From Thauera sp. 2A1 (lineage in GTDB: Bacteria > Pseudomonadota > Gammaproteobacteria > Burkholderiales > Rhodocyclaceae), in assembly GCF_009469595.2 (NCBI RefSeq), contig NZ_SSXV01000022.1, forward strand, positions 20,835 through 84,834: a stretch of 64,000 nt of DNA. The letters run 5' to 3'. The notes beneath the pieces were generated by a model, which did no database searches, was not told the origin of the DNA, and was given only the letters and a program-made list of their open reading frames with translations. Below, one piece after another: positions 26,028 through 34,576 of this stretch. The position numbers and the translations under genes are program-made. Each line of letters starts with the position of its first letter. The first letter of the stretch is position 1.

Positions 26028-26777
26028 TCAGATCACCTTCGCTTCGTTCTTCAGTTTTTCGACCAGTTGAGCCACGTCGGCCACCCGCACTCCCGCGCTG
26101 CGCTTGGGCGGCTCGGCCACCTTCAGCGTGGTGAGCCGCGGCGCCACATCGACGCCCAGATCGGCCGGCTTCAACGTGTCGAGCGGCTTCTTCTTCGCCT
26201 TCATGATGTTGGGAAGCGTCGCATAGCGCGGCTCGTTCAGGCGCAGATCGGTGGTGACCACCGCCGGCAGCCGGATCGCCAGCGTCTCGAGGCCCCCGTC
26301 GATCTCACGCGTGACCGAGGCCTTGCCGTCAGCCAGCGCCACCTTGGACGCGAAGGTCGCTTGCGGCCAGCCCAGCAGCGCAGCCAGCATCTGCCCGGTC
26401 TGGTTGGCGTCGTCGTCGATCGCCTGCTTGCCGCAGATCACCAGATTCGGGCCTTCCTTGTCCGCCACTGCCTTGAGCAGCTTGGCCACCGCCAGCGGCT
26501 GCAGCTCGGCGTCGCTCTCGACCAGGATGCCGCGGTCGGCGCCGATCGCCATCGCCGCGCGCAAGGTCTCCTGGCAGGCCGCGACGCCGCACGACACGGC
26601 AACGACTTCGGTAGCCACGCCCGCTTCCTTCAGCCGCACCGCTTCTTCCACCGCGATCTCGTCGAATGGGTTCATGCTCATCTTGACGTTGGCGATATCC
26701 ACGCCAGTGCCGTCGGCCTTCACCCGGACCTTGACGTTGTAATCGACCACGCGTTTGACGGGAACAAGAATCTTCAC
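26028..26777 (-). CDS. etfB: Electron transfer flavoprotein, beta subunit
   Basis: The 249-residue protein begins KILVPVKRVVDYNVKVRVK and shows SMNPFDEIAVEEAVRLKE, the adenine-nucleotide region and the QAIDDDANQTGQMLAALLGWPQATF motif of ETF-beta. The GTG at 26777 is taken as start because it matches the family N-terminus and has GAGGAG 10-11 bases before it. It is the first gene of an etfB-etfA-cbiM-like-dehydrogenase run and is divergent from a TetR gene, whose product probably controls it. Confidence 0.95.
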   Translation of the reverse strand: MKILVPVKRVVDYNVKVRVKADGTGVDIANVKMSMNPFDEIAVEEAVRLKEAGVATEVVAVSCGVAACQETLRAAMAIGADRGILVESDAELQPLAVAKLLKAVADKEGPNLVICGKQAIDDDANQTGQMLAALLGWPQATFASKVALADGKASVTREIDGGLETLAIRLPAVVTTDLRLNEPRYATLPNIMKAKKKPLDTLKPADLGVDVAPRLTTLKVAEPPKRSAGVRVADVAQLVEKLKNEAKVI

Positions 26778-26898
26778 TCTGCCGTGCTCCTCAGGTTGTG
26801 TTGTTCGTCGGCTCATGCCGCCCGCTCGGGCGAACCGCCGTCGAATTATGTCACCGCTTTGCCAGCTTTGGGGGTGGGCTCATCCAGCCGGCGCATTT

Positions 26899-26936
26899 CC
26901 ATACCACTCAGTATGGTGTGCATACGGTAGCGTATG
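26899..26936. promoter_or_regulatory. Two adjacent palindromes, likely TetR operator region between etfB and tetR
   Basis: CCATAC-CACTCA-GTATGG (26899-26916) is followed by CATACG-GTAG-CGTATG (26921-26936); a further CCGTATGG half-site lies at about 26960-26967. All share the CATAC/GTATG core. They lie between the divergent etfB and TetR genes and reach into the first possible TetR start codon, fitting an autoregulated repressor site. Confidence 0.55.
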
Positions 26937-27563
26937 GACAATAAATCGTCAATACTTGTCCGTATGGAAACCAAAATCAAGCAGAAGAGACCGCAGCTCG
27001 ACAGACAGGCCTGGATCGCATGCGCTTTCGAGGTCATGGCGGAAGAAGGGGTCGCCGGGCTGCGCGTGGAAGTGCTGGCGAAACGCCTGAAAGTCACCAA
27101 AGGCAGCTTCTACTGGCACTTTCAGGACCGGCGTGATCTGCTGATGGCCGTCCTCGGCGAATGGAAGGAAGGACGCATCCGCGACATTCTGAAGCAGACG
27201 CGCACCCAGCCCGGCAACGAACTCGAGCAGATCTACCATGTCATCGATGTCTACAGCACCAGTCGCAGCCGCCGGGGGGTCGTCATCGAACTGGCGGTGC
27301 GTGACTGGGCCCGACGCGACGCCGAAGCCGCGGCGATCGTCGCCGAAGTCGATGACATCCGCCTGCGCTGCACCCGCGACCTTTTCCTCGCCTGCGGGCT
27401 GTCGCAGGAAGAGGCTTCCAGCCACTCGATGCTGCTCTATGCCTATGTGTTCGGCCTGTCGCTGATGCTGTACGACAAGTTCCATGCCGACATCCCTCGC
27501 CTGAAGCGAGATATTGCCGACATCATCGCGCGTAACAAACGCGACGCCGCATCACCCGCCTGA
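26934..27563 (+). CDS. TetR/AcrR-family regulator, probably of fatty-acid oxidation genes
   Basis: The 209-residue protein has a TetR helix-turn-helix (AWIACAFEVMAEEGVAGLRVEVLAKRLKVTKGSFYWHFQDRRDLLMAVL pattern, shown by VTKGSFYWHF) at about residues 25-70 and a helical ligand domain containing LAVRDWARRD. Divergence from etfBA and the acyl-CoA dehydrogenase suggests it senses acyl-CoA or a related ligand; that is inference. The ATG at 26934 overlaps a palindromic operator, and the ATG at 26964 is an alternative that would give a 199-residue protein. No ribosome site is clear for either. Confidence 0.85.
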   Translation: MDNKSSILVRMETKIKQKRPQLDRQAWIACAFEVMAEEGVAGLRVEVLAKRLKVTKGSFYWHFQDRRDLLMAVLGEWKEGRIRDILKQTRTQPGNELEQIYHVIDVYSTSRSRRGVVIELAVRDWARRDAEAAAIVAEVDDIRLRCTRDLFLACGLSQEEASSHSMLLYAYVFGLSLMLYDKFHADIPRLKRDIADIIARNKRDAASPA

Positions 27564-27630
27564 CATCGATCGATCGGAGCGTGACACGCTCACGCACGGC
27601 GCATTCGCCCGCCCGCAACCGAGCAGGCGC

Positions 27631-28413
27631 TCAACAGCCGTCAGCGACCGTGCCAAGGCGGGGAAAGACCGCCACGGCATTGCGCGAAGTGGCGCGAGCC
27701 ACCTCTTCTACCGGCATCCCTCGCAGGTCGGCGAGGATGGCCGCGAATCGGGCCAGGTTGGCCGGCTCATTGCGCTGGCCCTGCGCCCAGGCGGGCGGAA
27801 TGTCCGGCGCATCGGTTTCAAGCACGATCGACTCCAGCGGCAGTTCTGCGGCAAGCTTGCGAATGCGGCTGGAGCCGTCGAAGGACATCGCGCCGCCAAA
27901 GCCAAGCTTGAAGCCGAGCGCGATGAACGTGTCGGCCTGCTGGCGGCTGCCATTGAAGGCATGGGCGATGCCGCCGCACACTTCGACGCGCCGCAGATGC
28001 TTCAGGATCTGGTCCACCGCGCGGCGCACGTGCAGGATCACCGGCAGGCCATGCTCGCGCGCGAGGCGCAGTTGTGCCGCAAGGAAGCGCTCCTGCCGCG
28101 CCGGATCGAGGCCGGGCACGAAGAAATCCAGCCCAATCTCGCCCACCGCGATGGCGACATCCTGCGCAAGCCGCCCTTCGAGCACATCGAGATCGGCGTC
28201 GCGCGCCTGCATCACGTACATGGGATGGATCCCATAGGCGTGTTGCACATCCGCATGCATCGCGGAAAGCGCCGCGACCCGGTCGAAGCTCGCCACATCC
28301 ACCGCAGGGACGATGAAGCGACCGACACCGGCCGCGCGCGCCGCGGCCATCGCCCGCTCCCGATCGGCATCGAACTCCGCCGCGTCGAGATGAATGTGGG
28401 TGTCGACGAGCAT
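27631..28413 (-). CDS. TatD-family metal-dependent hydrolase
   Basis: The 260-residue protein starts LVDTHIHLDAAEFD (the metal-binding HxH and Asp) and continues with AYGIHPMYV, AVGEIGLDFFVPG with the catalytic-site Glu, PVILHVRRA and the final ETDAPDI, all TatD motifs. Family members are 3'-5' DNA/RNA exonucleases or deoxyribonucleases. ATG 28413 has AAGGAGG eight bases upstream. It lies 31 bp after the enoyl-CoA hydratase gene on the same strand and may be co-transcribed with it. Confidence 0.9.
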   Translation of the reverse strand: MLVDTHIHLDAAEFDADRERAMAAARAAGVGRFIVPAVDVASFDRVAALSAMHADVQHAYGIHPMYVMQARDADLDVLEGRLAQDVAIAVGEIGLDFFVPGLDPARQERFLAAQLRLAREHGLPVILHVRRAVDQILKHLRRVEVCGGIAHAFNGSRQQADTFIALGFKLGFGGAMSFDGSSRIRKLAAELPLESIVLETDAPDIPPAWAQGQRNEPANLARFAAILADLRGMPVEEVARATSRNAVAVFPRLGTVADGC

Positions 28414-28444
28414 GGCGGCGCCTCCTTCCGCGATCAGCGCGACC

Positions 28445-29245
28445 TCAGCAGCCCTTCCACTGCGGCTGGCGCTTGGCCATGAAGGCATCGATGCCTTCGG
28501 CCGCATCCTCGCTCATCATGTTGCAGGCCATCGTCTCCGACGCCATCTGATAGGCCGCATCCAGGCCCATCTCGAGCTGGCGGTAGAACATCTGCTTACC
28601 CATGCGGATCGCCACCGGCGACTTTGCAACGATCGACGCACACAAGCGCTCCACCTCGCCGTCGAGCGCCTCGAGCGGCACCACGCGATTGACCAGGCCG
28701 CGTCGCTGCGCCTCGTGCGCATCGATGAAGTCTCCCGTCACCAGCATCTCGAATGCCTGCTTGCGTCCCATGTTGCGCGACAGCCCGACGCTGGGCGTGG
28801 AGCAGAACAGGCCGACGTTGATCCCGGACACGGCAAAACGCGACACGTCCGCCGCGACCGCCAGATCGCACATCGACACGAGCTGACATCCCGCCGCGGT
28901 GGCGATGCCATGCACACGGGCAATCACCGGCTGCGGCAGCTCGGTGAGCTTCATCATGAGCTTGCCGCAAAGGCGGAACAGGCCCTGCTGGAAAGCGAGC
29001 GTGTGGTTGCTGCGCATCTCCTTGAGGTCGTGACCGGCGCAGAAAGCCTTGCCGGCACCGGCCAGCACGACCACGCGCACCGATTCGTCGCGGGCAATGC
29101 GGTCCACTTCGGCCAGCAGCGCCTCCAGCATCGCCGAGGACAGCGCGTTGAACTGCGCGGGACGATTCAGGGTCAGCGTGGCCACACCACCGTCGTCGCG
29201 GCGCAGCAGCATGGCTTCGTCAGTAGGGTGTTCGGTGGGGCTCAT
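28445..29245 (-). CDS. Enoyl-CoA hydratase/isomerase family protein
   Basis: The 266-residue crotonase-fold protein shows TLTLNRPAQFNALSSAML, the oxyanion-hole AFCAGHDLKEMR and VHGIATAAGCQLVSMCDLAVA. The segment SVGLSRNMGRKQAFEMLVTGD resembles the ECHDC3-like subgroup, in which the usual catalytic Glu pair is not fully conserved, so hydratase activity is not certain. GAGGAGGAG lies just before the ATG at 29245. It follows the acyl-CoA synthetase gene by about 100 bp on the same strand, supporting a fatty-acid degradation role. Confidence 0.88.
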   Translation of the reverse strand: MSPTEHPTDEAMLLRRDDGGVATLTLNRPAQFNALSSAMLEALLAEVDRIARDESVRVVVLAGAGKAFCAGHDLKEMRSNHTLAFQQGLFRLCGKLMMKLTELPQPVIARVHGIATAAGCQLVSMCDLAVAADVSRFAVSGINVGLFCSTPSVGLSRNMGRKQAFEMLVTGDFIDAHEAQRRGLVNRVVPLEALDGEVERLCASIVAKSPVAIRMGKQMFYRQLEMGLDAAYQMASETMACNMMSEDAAEGIDAFMAKRQPQWKGC

Positions 29246-29349
29246 GTCTCCTCCTCGACTTCTCGGTTTACGTTAACGTCAATGGCCGTTCATGGTAGCG
29301 CGTCGCTCCCAGAACGGCCATCGGTCAACGCGGGCTCAGCCCGCCTGCA

Positions 29350-31002
29350 TCACTCGAACGAAGCGGTCGACTTCGCCTTCTCGCGCAGCACGAACTTCTG
29401 GATCTTGCCGGTCGAAGTCTTCGGCACCTCACCGAAGATGATCTTCTTGGGCACCTTGAAGCCGGCGAGATGCTCCCGGCAATGGGCGACCATCTCGTCG
29501 GTGGTCGCCTCGACGCCGTCGCGCAGCTCGACGAAGGCGCACGGCACCTCGCCCCACTTGGGATCAGGCAGCGCCACCACTGCCGCGGCCATCACCGCCG
29601 GATGCTTGTAGAGCGCATCCTCCACTTCGATCGAAGAGATGTTCTCGCCGCCCGAAATGATGATGTCCTTGGAGCGATCCTTGATCTTGACGTAGCCGTC
29701 GGGCTGCATCACCGCCAGGTCGCCGGTGTGATACCAGCCACCGTGGAAGGACTCGGCGGTGGCCGTCGGGTTCTTCAGGTAGCCCTTCATCACCAGGTTG
29801 CCGCGGAACATGATCTCGCCCATCGTCTCGCCGTCCCAGGGCACCGGATCCATCGTGTTCGGATCGAGCACGGTGATGCCTTCCTGGGCGTGGTAGCGCA
29901 CGCCCTGGCGACCGTTCAGCGTCACCTGGTCGGCCAGCGGCAGTTCCTTCCATTCGTCGTGCTTGGCGCACACCGAAGCGGGGCCGTAGGTCTCGGTCAG
30001 TCCATAGACGTGAGTGATGTCGAAGCCGATCTTCGCCATGCCCTCGATCACGGCGGCCGGGGGCGGCGCGGCGGCAATGAGGCCATAGACCTTGTGGTTG
30101 ATGTCCTTGCGCCACTCCTCCGGCGAGTTGGCGAGCATGGAGTGCACGATCGGCGCGCCGCAGTAATGGGTGACGCCATGCTCGCGGATGGCATCGAAGA
30201 TCAGCCTCGGATCGACGCGACGCAGGCAGACGTTGACGCCCGCATTGGCCGCCATCGTCCATGCGAAGCACCAGCCGTTGCAGTGGAACATCGGCAGCGT
30301 CCACAGGTAGGTCGAGTGCGGCGGCATGCCCCACGACACGATGTTCGACATCGCATTGAGATAGGCGCCGCGGTGATGGTAGACCACACCCTTGGGGTTG
30401 CCGGTGGTGCCGGACGTGTAGTTCAGCGAGATGGCCTCCCACTCGTCGGCGGGCTGCTCGAAGACGAATTCCTCGCTGCCCGAAGCGAGCAGCGCCTCGT
30501 ACTCCAGCGTGCCGATGCGATCGCCCGGGCCGGTGTATTCAGGATCGTCGACGTCGATCACGATCATGTCGGGGCGGTCGGCGAGCTCGACCGCCTTCTT
30601 CATCACGCGCGCGTACTCGCGGTCGGTGATCAGCACCTTGGCTTCGGCGTGGTTCAGGATGAAGGCGACCGCCTCGGCATCGAGGCGGGTATTGACGGTG
30701 TTCAGCACGGCGCCGCAGGCCGGCACACCGAAGTGGCATTCGAACATTTCCGGGGTGTTGTTGAGCACCACCGCAACGGTGTCGTTCTTGCCCACGCCCA
30801 GTTGCTTCAAGGCCGAAGCGAGACGGCGGCAGCGCGCATAGCACTCCTGCCAGGTGAAGCGCCGCTTGCCATGAACGACGGCGAGGCGGTCCGGATACAC
30901 GTAGGCGCTGCGCTGGATGAAAGTCAGCGGCGTCAGCGGCACGTAGTTCGCGGGGTTCTTGTCCAGCCCATGGTCATAGGGCGATTGTTTGTTCTCGGTC
31001 AT
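29350..31002 (-). CDS. Acyl-CoA synthetase (AMP-forming, fatty-acid CoA ligase)
   Basis: The 550-residue ANL-superfamily enzyme contains the P-loop-like YTSGTTGNPKGV, the PMFHCNGWCF segment, VYGLTETYGP, the hinge YHTGDLAVMQPDGYVKIKDRSKD and the catalytic-Lys region PKTSTGKIQKFVLR. It activates a fatty or related acid via an acyl-AMP to the CoA ester. The pattern (HCNGWCFAWT, NTRLDAEAVAFIL) is that of medium/long-chain FadD-like enzymes. ATG 31002 has GAGGGAGC upstream. It lies 53 bp after the MCE-operon lipoprotein gene. Confidence 0.93.
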   Translation of the reverse strand: MTENKQSPYDHGLDKNPANYVPLTPLTFIQRSAYVYPDRLAVVHGKRRFTWQECYARCRRLASALKQLGVGKNDTVAVVLNNTPEMFECHFGVPACGAVLNTVNTRLDAEAVAFILNHAEAKVLITDREYARVMKKAVELADRPDMIVIDVDDPEYTGPGDRIGTLEYEALLASGSEEFVFEQPADEWEAISLNYTSGTTGNPKGVVYHHRGAYLNAMSNIVSWGMPPHSTYLWTLPMFHCNGWCFAWTMAANAGVNVCLRRVDPRLIFDAIREHGVTHYCGAPIVHSMLANSPEEWRKDINHKVYGLIAAAPPPAAVIEGMAKIGFDITHVYGLTETYGPASVCAKHDEWKELPLADQVTLNGRQGVRYHAQEGITVLDPNTMDPVPWDGETMGEIMFRGNLVMKGYLKNPTATAESFHGGWYHTGDLAVMQPDGYVKIKDRSKDIIISGGENISSIEVEDALYKHPAVMAAAVVALPDPKWGEVPCAFVELRDGVEATTDEMVAHCREHLAGFKVPKKIIFGEVPKTSTGKIQKFVLREKAKSTASFE

Positions 31003-31054
31003 GCTTGCTCCCTCTTGTATGAAACAACGGACGAAAGCCGTCCCCATGCAAAGC

Positions 31055-31723
31055 TCATGACGACGCGCAACGTCCGCCGTTATTCAATCCGTGCACGCTC
31101 TTGCGGTCAAGTTCGACGAGCCACGTCGCCACCTCGTCCGCCAATCCCCGCACTGCGCTGCGCGCTGCGCGAACGCCACCCTCGGCATCAGGCGTATCCG
31201 CCGCATCGTGCCGGCTGAAGTCCCGCGCCGCCACCGGCAATTCGCCGCGCGCCGGCAGCAGCCGGGCCCGTGCGACGAGCTCGACATGACTGCGCTCTTC
31301 GGTCTCGAACACATGCACGAATTCGTCCAGTTCCACCCTCAGCCGGCAACGAGATCCCGCGGCCTCACCGCCTGCCGGGCGCAAGGCCCGGGTCAGGGAC
31401 TGCGAAAGCATGTCGGCGGGCGCTGCTGCCCAGCGGCTCTCGACGTAGCTGCGGCGGCGCTCGGGCTGCTTCCAGGCCAGCCTGTACTGCATGGCGCTGC
31501 CACTGAGCCAACTTGGCACTGCCACCTCGATGCGGGCCGGCGCGAGCGCAGCGGGAACGACGACCGCATCGAGCAGCCCGAGATCGTACATGGCGAGCGG
31601 CGGCGACTGCAGTCCGGCACAGCCGCCAAGCGCAATCCCAACCAAGGCCGCGCCGGCGAGCTGCCGGAAACGACGCCCAGGCCACACAAGCGGCGGCGGA
31701 ACGCTCCTGCTGCCATCCTTCAT
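31055..31723 (-). CDS. MCE-transporter auxiliary lipoprotein (PqiC/ABC_trans_aux-like)
   Basis: The 222-residue product has an N-terminal hydrophobic segment with a lipobox (ALGGC, Cys at residue 35), then PLAMYDLGLL and a VAVPSWLSGSAMQYRLAW segment typical of the ABC-type transport auxiliary (PqiC/LetA-associated) family. It would be anchored in the outer membrane and act with the MCE protein. Its ATG directly follows the TGA of the MCE gene, with GGGAGGG in the end of that gene as ribosome site. The region also matches Azoarcus-type MCE operons in layout (recalled). Confidence 0.82.
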   Translation of the reverse strand: MKDGSRSVPPPLVWPGRRFRQLAGAALVGIALGGCAGLQSPPLAMYDLGLLDAVVVPAALAPARIEVAVPSWLSGSAMQYRLAWKQPERRRSYVESRWAAAPADMLSQSLTRALRPAGGEAAGSRCRLRVELDEFVHVFETEERSHVELVARARLLPARGELPVAARDFSRHDAADTPDAEGGVRAARSAVRGLADEVATWLVELDRKSVHGLNNGGRCASS

Positions 31724-32668
31724 TCACTTCCCTCCCGACACATAGCCTTCCTCGCCCGGCCCCGGCTCGCCGGCGTCGCGCCCGGCCAACAGAACCTGCG
31801 GCTGCGTCTCGACTTCCTCCAGCACACGGCCGAGGCGCCGCGAGGTCGTCGTCAGTTCGCGCAGCAACGCGTCGACCTGCGGCAGCGTGCCCTCGACCAG
31901 CCCCTCGCCGGCCACACCGGCGACCTTGTCCACCCGCTGCGCGAGTTGGTCGATACGGGCCACCAGGGCGCGGATCTCGCCCGCCGCCGGTGCCGCCTCG
32001 CGACTGGCCGCCTCGAGATTGGCAAGGGTGGCGGAGAGCTTCTGCATGTTCTGCGGGCTCAGTGCGCTGCGCAGCGCACTGACCGTCGCCGGCAACTGCG
32101 CAACGCTGCGGTCCACGCCCGACGCCGCAGATTCCAGATGCGCCAGCGTGCGGCCCAAGCGCGCCACGCTCTGCTCGTCGAACAGCGCGGCCAGCCGATC
32201 CGCCACCACCCGCACACGCTCGGCCGTCTGCAGCGCGCGGTCGCTGATCTGCTCGATCAGGCCGGGTTCGAGGGCAATGCGCGGCGGCCCCGAGCCATCA
32301 TCCGTGAGCGGCGTGGGGTCGGTGCCGCGATCGTCGAGCTGGATGAAGGCCAGCCCGGTGACACCCTGGGTACCCAGCGTCGCGCGCGTGCCGCGCGTGA
32401 CCGGCAGGTTCCCGCGCAGCCGGATGCGCACCAGGAGGTTGCGCACATCGGCCGGATCGATGCCGATGTCGGTCACGTTGCCCGCTGCCATGCCCCGGTA
32501 GCGCACCCTCGCCTGTAGGTTGAGGCCATTGACCGTGCCTTTCGACACCAGGATGTATTCGCGCATCGGCTCGCGGCTCTGCGAGAACCACCACAGCGCG
32601 ACGACCAGGCCCGCCCCGAGGAAGAGCGCGAACAGCCCGGCTGCCAGTGCGTGAGCCCGATTTTCCAT
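31724..32668 (-). CDS. MCE-domain (MlaD-like) lipid-transport protein
   Basis: The 314-residue protein has an N-terminal membrane anchor (about 6-30), one MCE domain (about 38-115: SKGTVNGLNLQARVRYRGM, VTDIGIDP, TLGTQGVTGLAFIQL) and a long helical region to the C-terminus. It is longer than E. coli MlaD (about 180 residues) because of these helices, which in related proteins form a tunnel or needle across the periplasm. It starts one base after the ATPase gene stop. Substrates of such systems are phospholipids or other hydrophobic compounds. Confidence 0.9.
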   Translation of the reverse strand: MENRAHALAAGLFALFLGAGLVVALWWFSQSREPMREYILVSKGTVNGLNLQARVRYRGMAAGNVTDIGIDPADVRNLLVRIRLRGNLPVTRGTRATLGTQGVTGLAFIQLDDRGTDPTPLTDDGSGPPRIALEPGLIEQISDRALQTAERVRVVADRLAALFDEQSVARLGRTLAHLESAASGVDRSVAQLPATVSALRSALSPQNMQKLSATLANLEAASREAAPAAGEIRALVARIDQLAQRVDKVAGVAGEGLVEGTLPQVDALLRELTTTSRRLGRVLEEVETQPQVLLAGRDAGEPGPGEEGYVSGGK

Positions 32669-32669
32669 G

Positions 32670-33449
32670 TCAGTGATTTCCTCCGTGGCGAGCCAGCGCG
32701 TTACGCCCATGTTCGCCCAGGAAAAAGCGCTGGATGAAAGGATGATCCTGCGCCAAGGTCTCTTCCAGCGTCCCGAAGCTCACGATGCGCCGCTCGGCCA
32801 GCACCGCGATCCGCGTCGCCAGTGCGGCCAGCGTATCGACGTCGTGCGTCACCAGCACCACGGTCAGCCCCAGCTCATGGTGCAGCGAGCGGATCAGGCG
32901 GACGAAGGCAGCGCTGCGATCGGGGTCCAGCCCGGCCGTCGGTTCGTCGAGCAACAGCAGCTCGGGCTCCAACGCGAGTGCGCGCGCCAGCGCCGCGCGC
33001 TTGACCATGCCGCCGGACAGTTCGGCCGGCATCAAGGACGCATGCCCGGGCTCCATCTCCACCATTGCCAGCTTGAGCGCCACCAGGTCGCGCAACTCTG
33101 CGTGGGTCGCCACGCCGAGTTCCTTCAGCGGGAAGGCGATGTTCTCACCCACCGTCAGCGCCGAAAACAGCGCGCCCTGCTGGAACAGTACGCCGAAACG
33201 GCGCTGGCGTGCGATGCGCTCATGCACGCTGCCGTCGCGCAGGCCTTCGCCGAAAAGCCTCACCGTGCCAGCCGCAGGCCGCGTCAGGCCGATGATGTGG
33301 CGCAGCAGGGTCGTCTTGCCGCTGCCTGAGCCGCCCACCAGCGCGACGATCTCGCCCGCCTGGATTTCGAGCGTGAGACCGTCGTGCACCAGGTTCGAAT
33401 CGAAGCGGGTGACGATGTCGTGCAGCGCCACGACCGGCCCGTCGCTCAT
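32670..33449 (-). CDS. MCE-system ABC transporter ATPase (MlaF-like)
   Basis: The 259-residue protein is an ABC ATPase with Walker A GGSGSGKTTLL, signature AELSGGMVKRAALARAL, Walker B LLLLDEPTAGLDP and a switch His in VTHDVD. The sequence after the signature (MVKRAALARA) is that of the MlaF/Ttg2A group. It energises lipid movement by the permease encoded immediately upstream, with which it overlaps by four bases (ATGA). Confidence 0.93.
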   Translation of the reverse strand: MSDGPVVALHDIVTRFDSNLVHDGLTLEIQAGEIVALVGGSGSGKTTLLRHIIGLTRPAAGTVRLFGEGLRDGSVHERIARQRRFGVLFQQGALFSALTVGENIAFPLKELGVATHAELRDLVALKLAMVEMEPGHASLMPAELSGGMVKRAALARALALEPELLLLDEPTAGLDPDRSAAFVRLIRSLHHELGLTVVLVTHDVDTLAALATRIAVLAERRIVSFGTLEETLAQDHPFIQRFFLGEHGRNALARHGGNH

Positions 33450-34570
33450 GTGGGCACCCCGATGGAACGGGTGGCGATGGCGAACACCGCATCGGCAAGG
33501 ATCACCATGGTGATTGCCGTCACCACCGACGCCGTCGTGTTCACCGACAGGCTTTCCGTGTTGGGCCGCACGCGCAGGCCGAAATGGCAGGCAATCAGCG
33601 CGATCAGGAAACCGAAGACCGCGCCCTTGGCAAGGCCGATGTAGAGGTTGGAGATCGGCACCACCGCAGGCAGCGTCTGGACGAAGAAACCCAGCGACAG
33701 GTCAAGCTCCAGCCGCGCCGACACCCAGCCGCCGAGCAGCGCCACCGCCGACGTCCACAGCACCAGCAAGGGCATCGCCAGCGTGAGCGCCAGCACCTTG
33801 GGCAGCACCAGCCGCAGGCTGCGCGAGATGCCCATCGCCGCCAGCGCGTCGATTTCCTCGGTCACCCGCATCACGCCCAGTTGCGCCGTCATCGCCGACC
33901 CCGAGCGCCCCGCCACCAGCACCGACACCAGCACCGGCCCCAGCTCGCGGATGATGCCCAGGCCGAGGATGTTCACGATGAAAATGTCGGCGCCGAATAT
34001 CTTCAACTGCAACGCCGACAGATAGGACAGCACCACCCCGATCAGGAAGCCGACCAGCGCCGTCACCGGCATCGCCTTCACCCCGACCTTGTGGATGTTG
34101 GCAGACACCTCGCGCAGTGGCCATTCGCGCGGATAGCGCAGCAGATGTGCAAGGTCGAGAAATATCTGCCCGAACAGCGCGATGAAGCCCAGCGCATGCG
34201 AGCGAAAGCCGAGCAACGCACGGCCGAGCAGGATGATCGCGTCCACGACGCCGAAACGCGCACCTCCAGGCCGCAGTTTCCCGGAGCTGGCAGCGACGCG
34301 CTCGATCACCCTCCGCTGCGCCTCGCCCAGCCCTTCAGCGATCGGCCAGCGGCGTTTCCACGCATGCCACAGCAGCGCGGCGCCGAAACTGTCCAGGCGC
34401 TGCACCGCGGTGAAATCCCAGTGCGCCGCCGACGGCACCTGCGCAAGCCGGGCGCGCAGGTCGGGAAGATCGGCAGACAGCGCGCGCAAGGTCCAGTCGC
34501 CCGCAAGCAGCACCTTGCCATCCGCGGCGACCCGGATCACGGGCGCGGCGCCCGGCCGGTGCTCAGCCAT
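33446..34570 (-). CDS. MCE-system permease with N-terminal STAS-like domain (MlaE-type)
   Basis: The 374-residue protein joins an N-terminal STAS/MlaB-like domain (about 10-100: VLLAGDWTLRAL, WDFTAVQRLDSFGAALLWHAW) to an MlaE permease (about 120-374: YPREWPLREVSANIHKVGVKAMP, GRSGSAMTAQLGVMRVTEEIDAL, INTTASVV-like VNTTASVVTA). In E. coli MlaB is a separate protein; the fusion replaces it. No MlaC-like periplasmic carrier gene is present, and a PqiC-type lipoprotein takes its place. The start is six bases after the ppx stop. Confidence 0.92.
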   Translation of the reverse strand: MAEHRPGAAPVIRVAADGKVLLAGDWTLRALSADLPDLRARLAQVPSAAHWDFTAVQRLDSFGAALLWHAWKRRWPIAEGLGEAQRRVIERVAASSGKLRPGGARFGVVDAIILLGRALLGFRSHALGFIALFGQIFLDLAHLLRYPREWPLREVSANIHKVGVKAMPVTALVGFLIGVVLSYLSALQLKIFGADIFIVNILGLGIIRELGPVLVSVLVAGRSGSAMTAQLGVMRVTEEIDALAAMGISRSLRLVLPKVLALTLAMPLLVLWTSAVALLGGWVSARLELDLSLGFFVQTLPAVVPISNLYIGLAKGAVFGFLIALIACHFGLRVRPNTESLSVNTTASVVTAITMVILADAVFAIATRSIGVPT

Positions 34571-34576
34571 GGAAAC

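Noticed and set aside
26934..26963. Firm choice of the first TetR start codon
   Set aside because: It lies inside an operator-like palindrome and has no ribosome site, so the ATG at 26964 remains equally possible.
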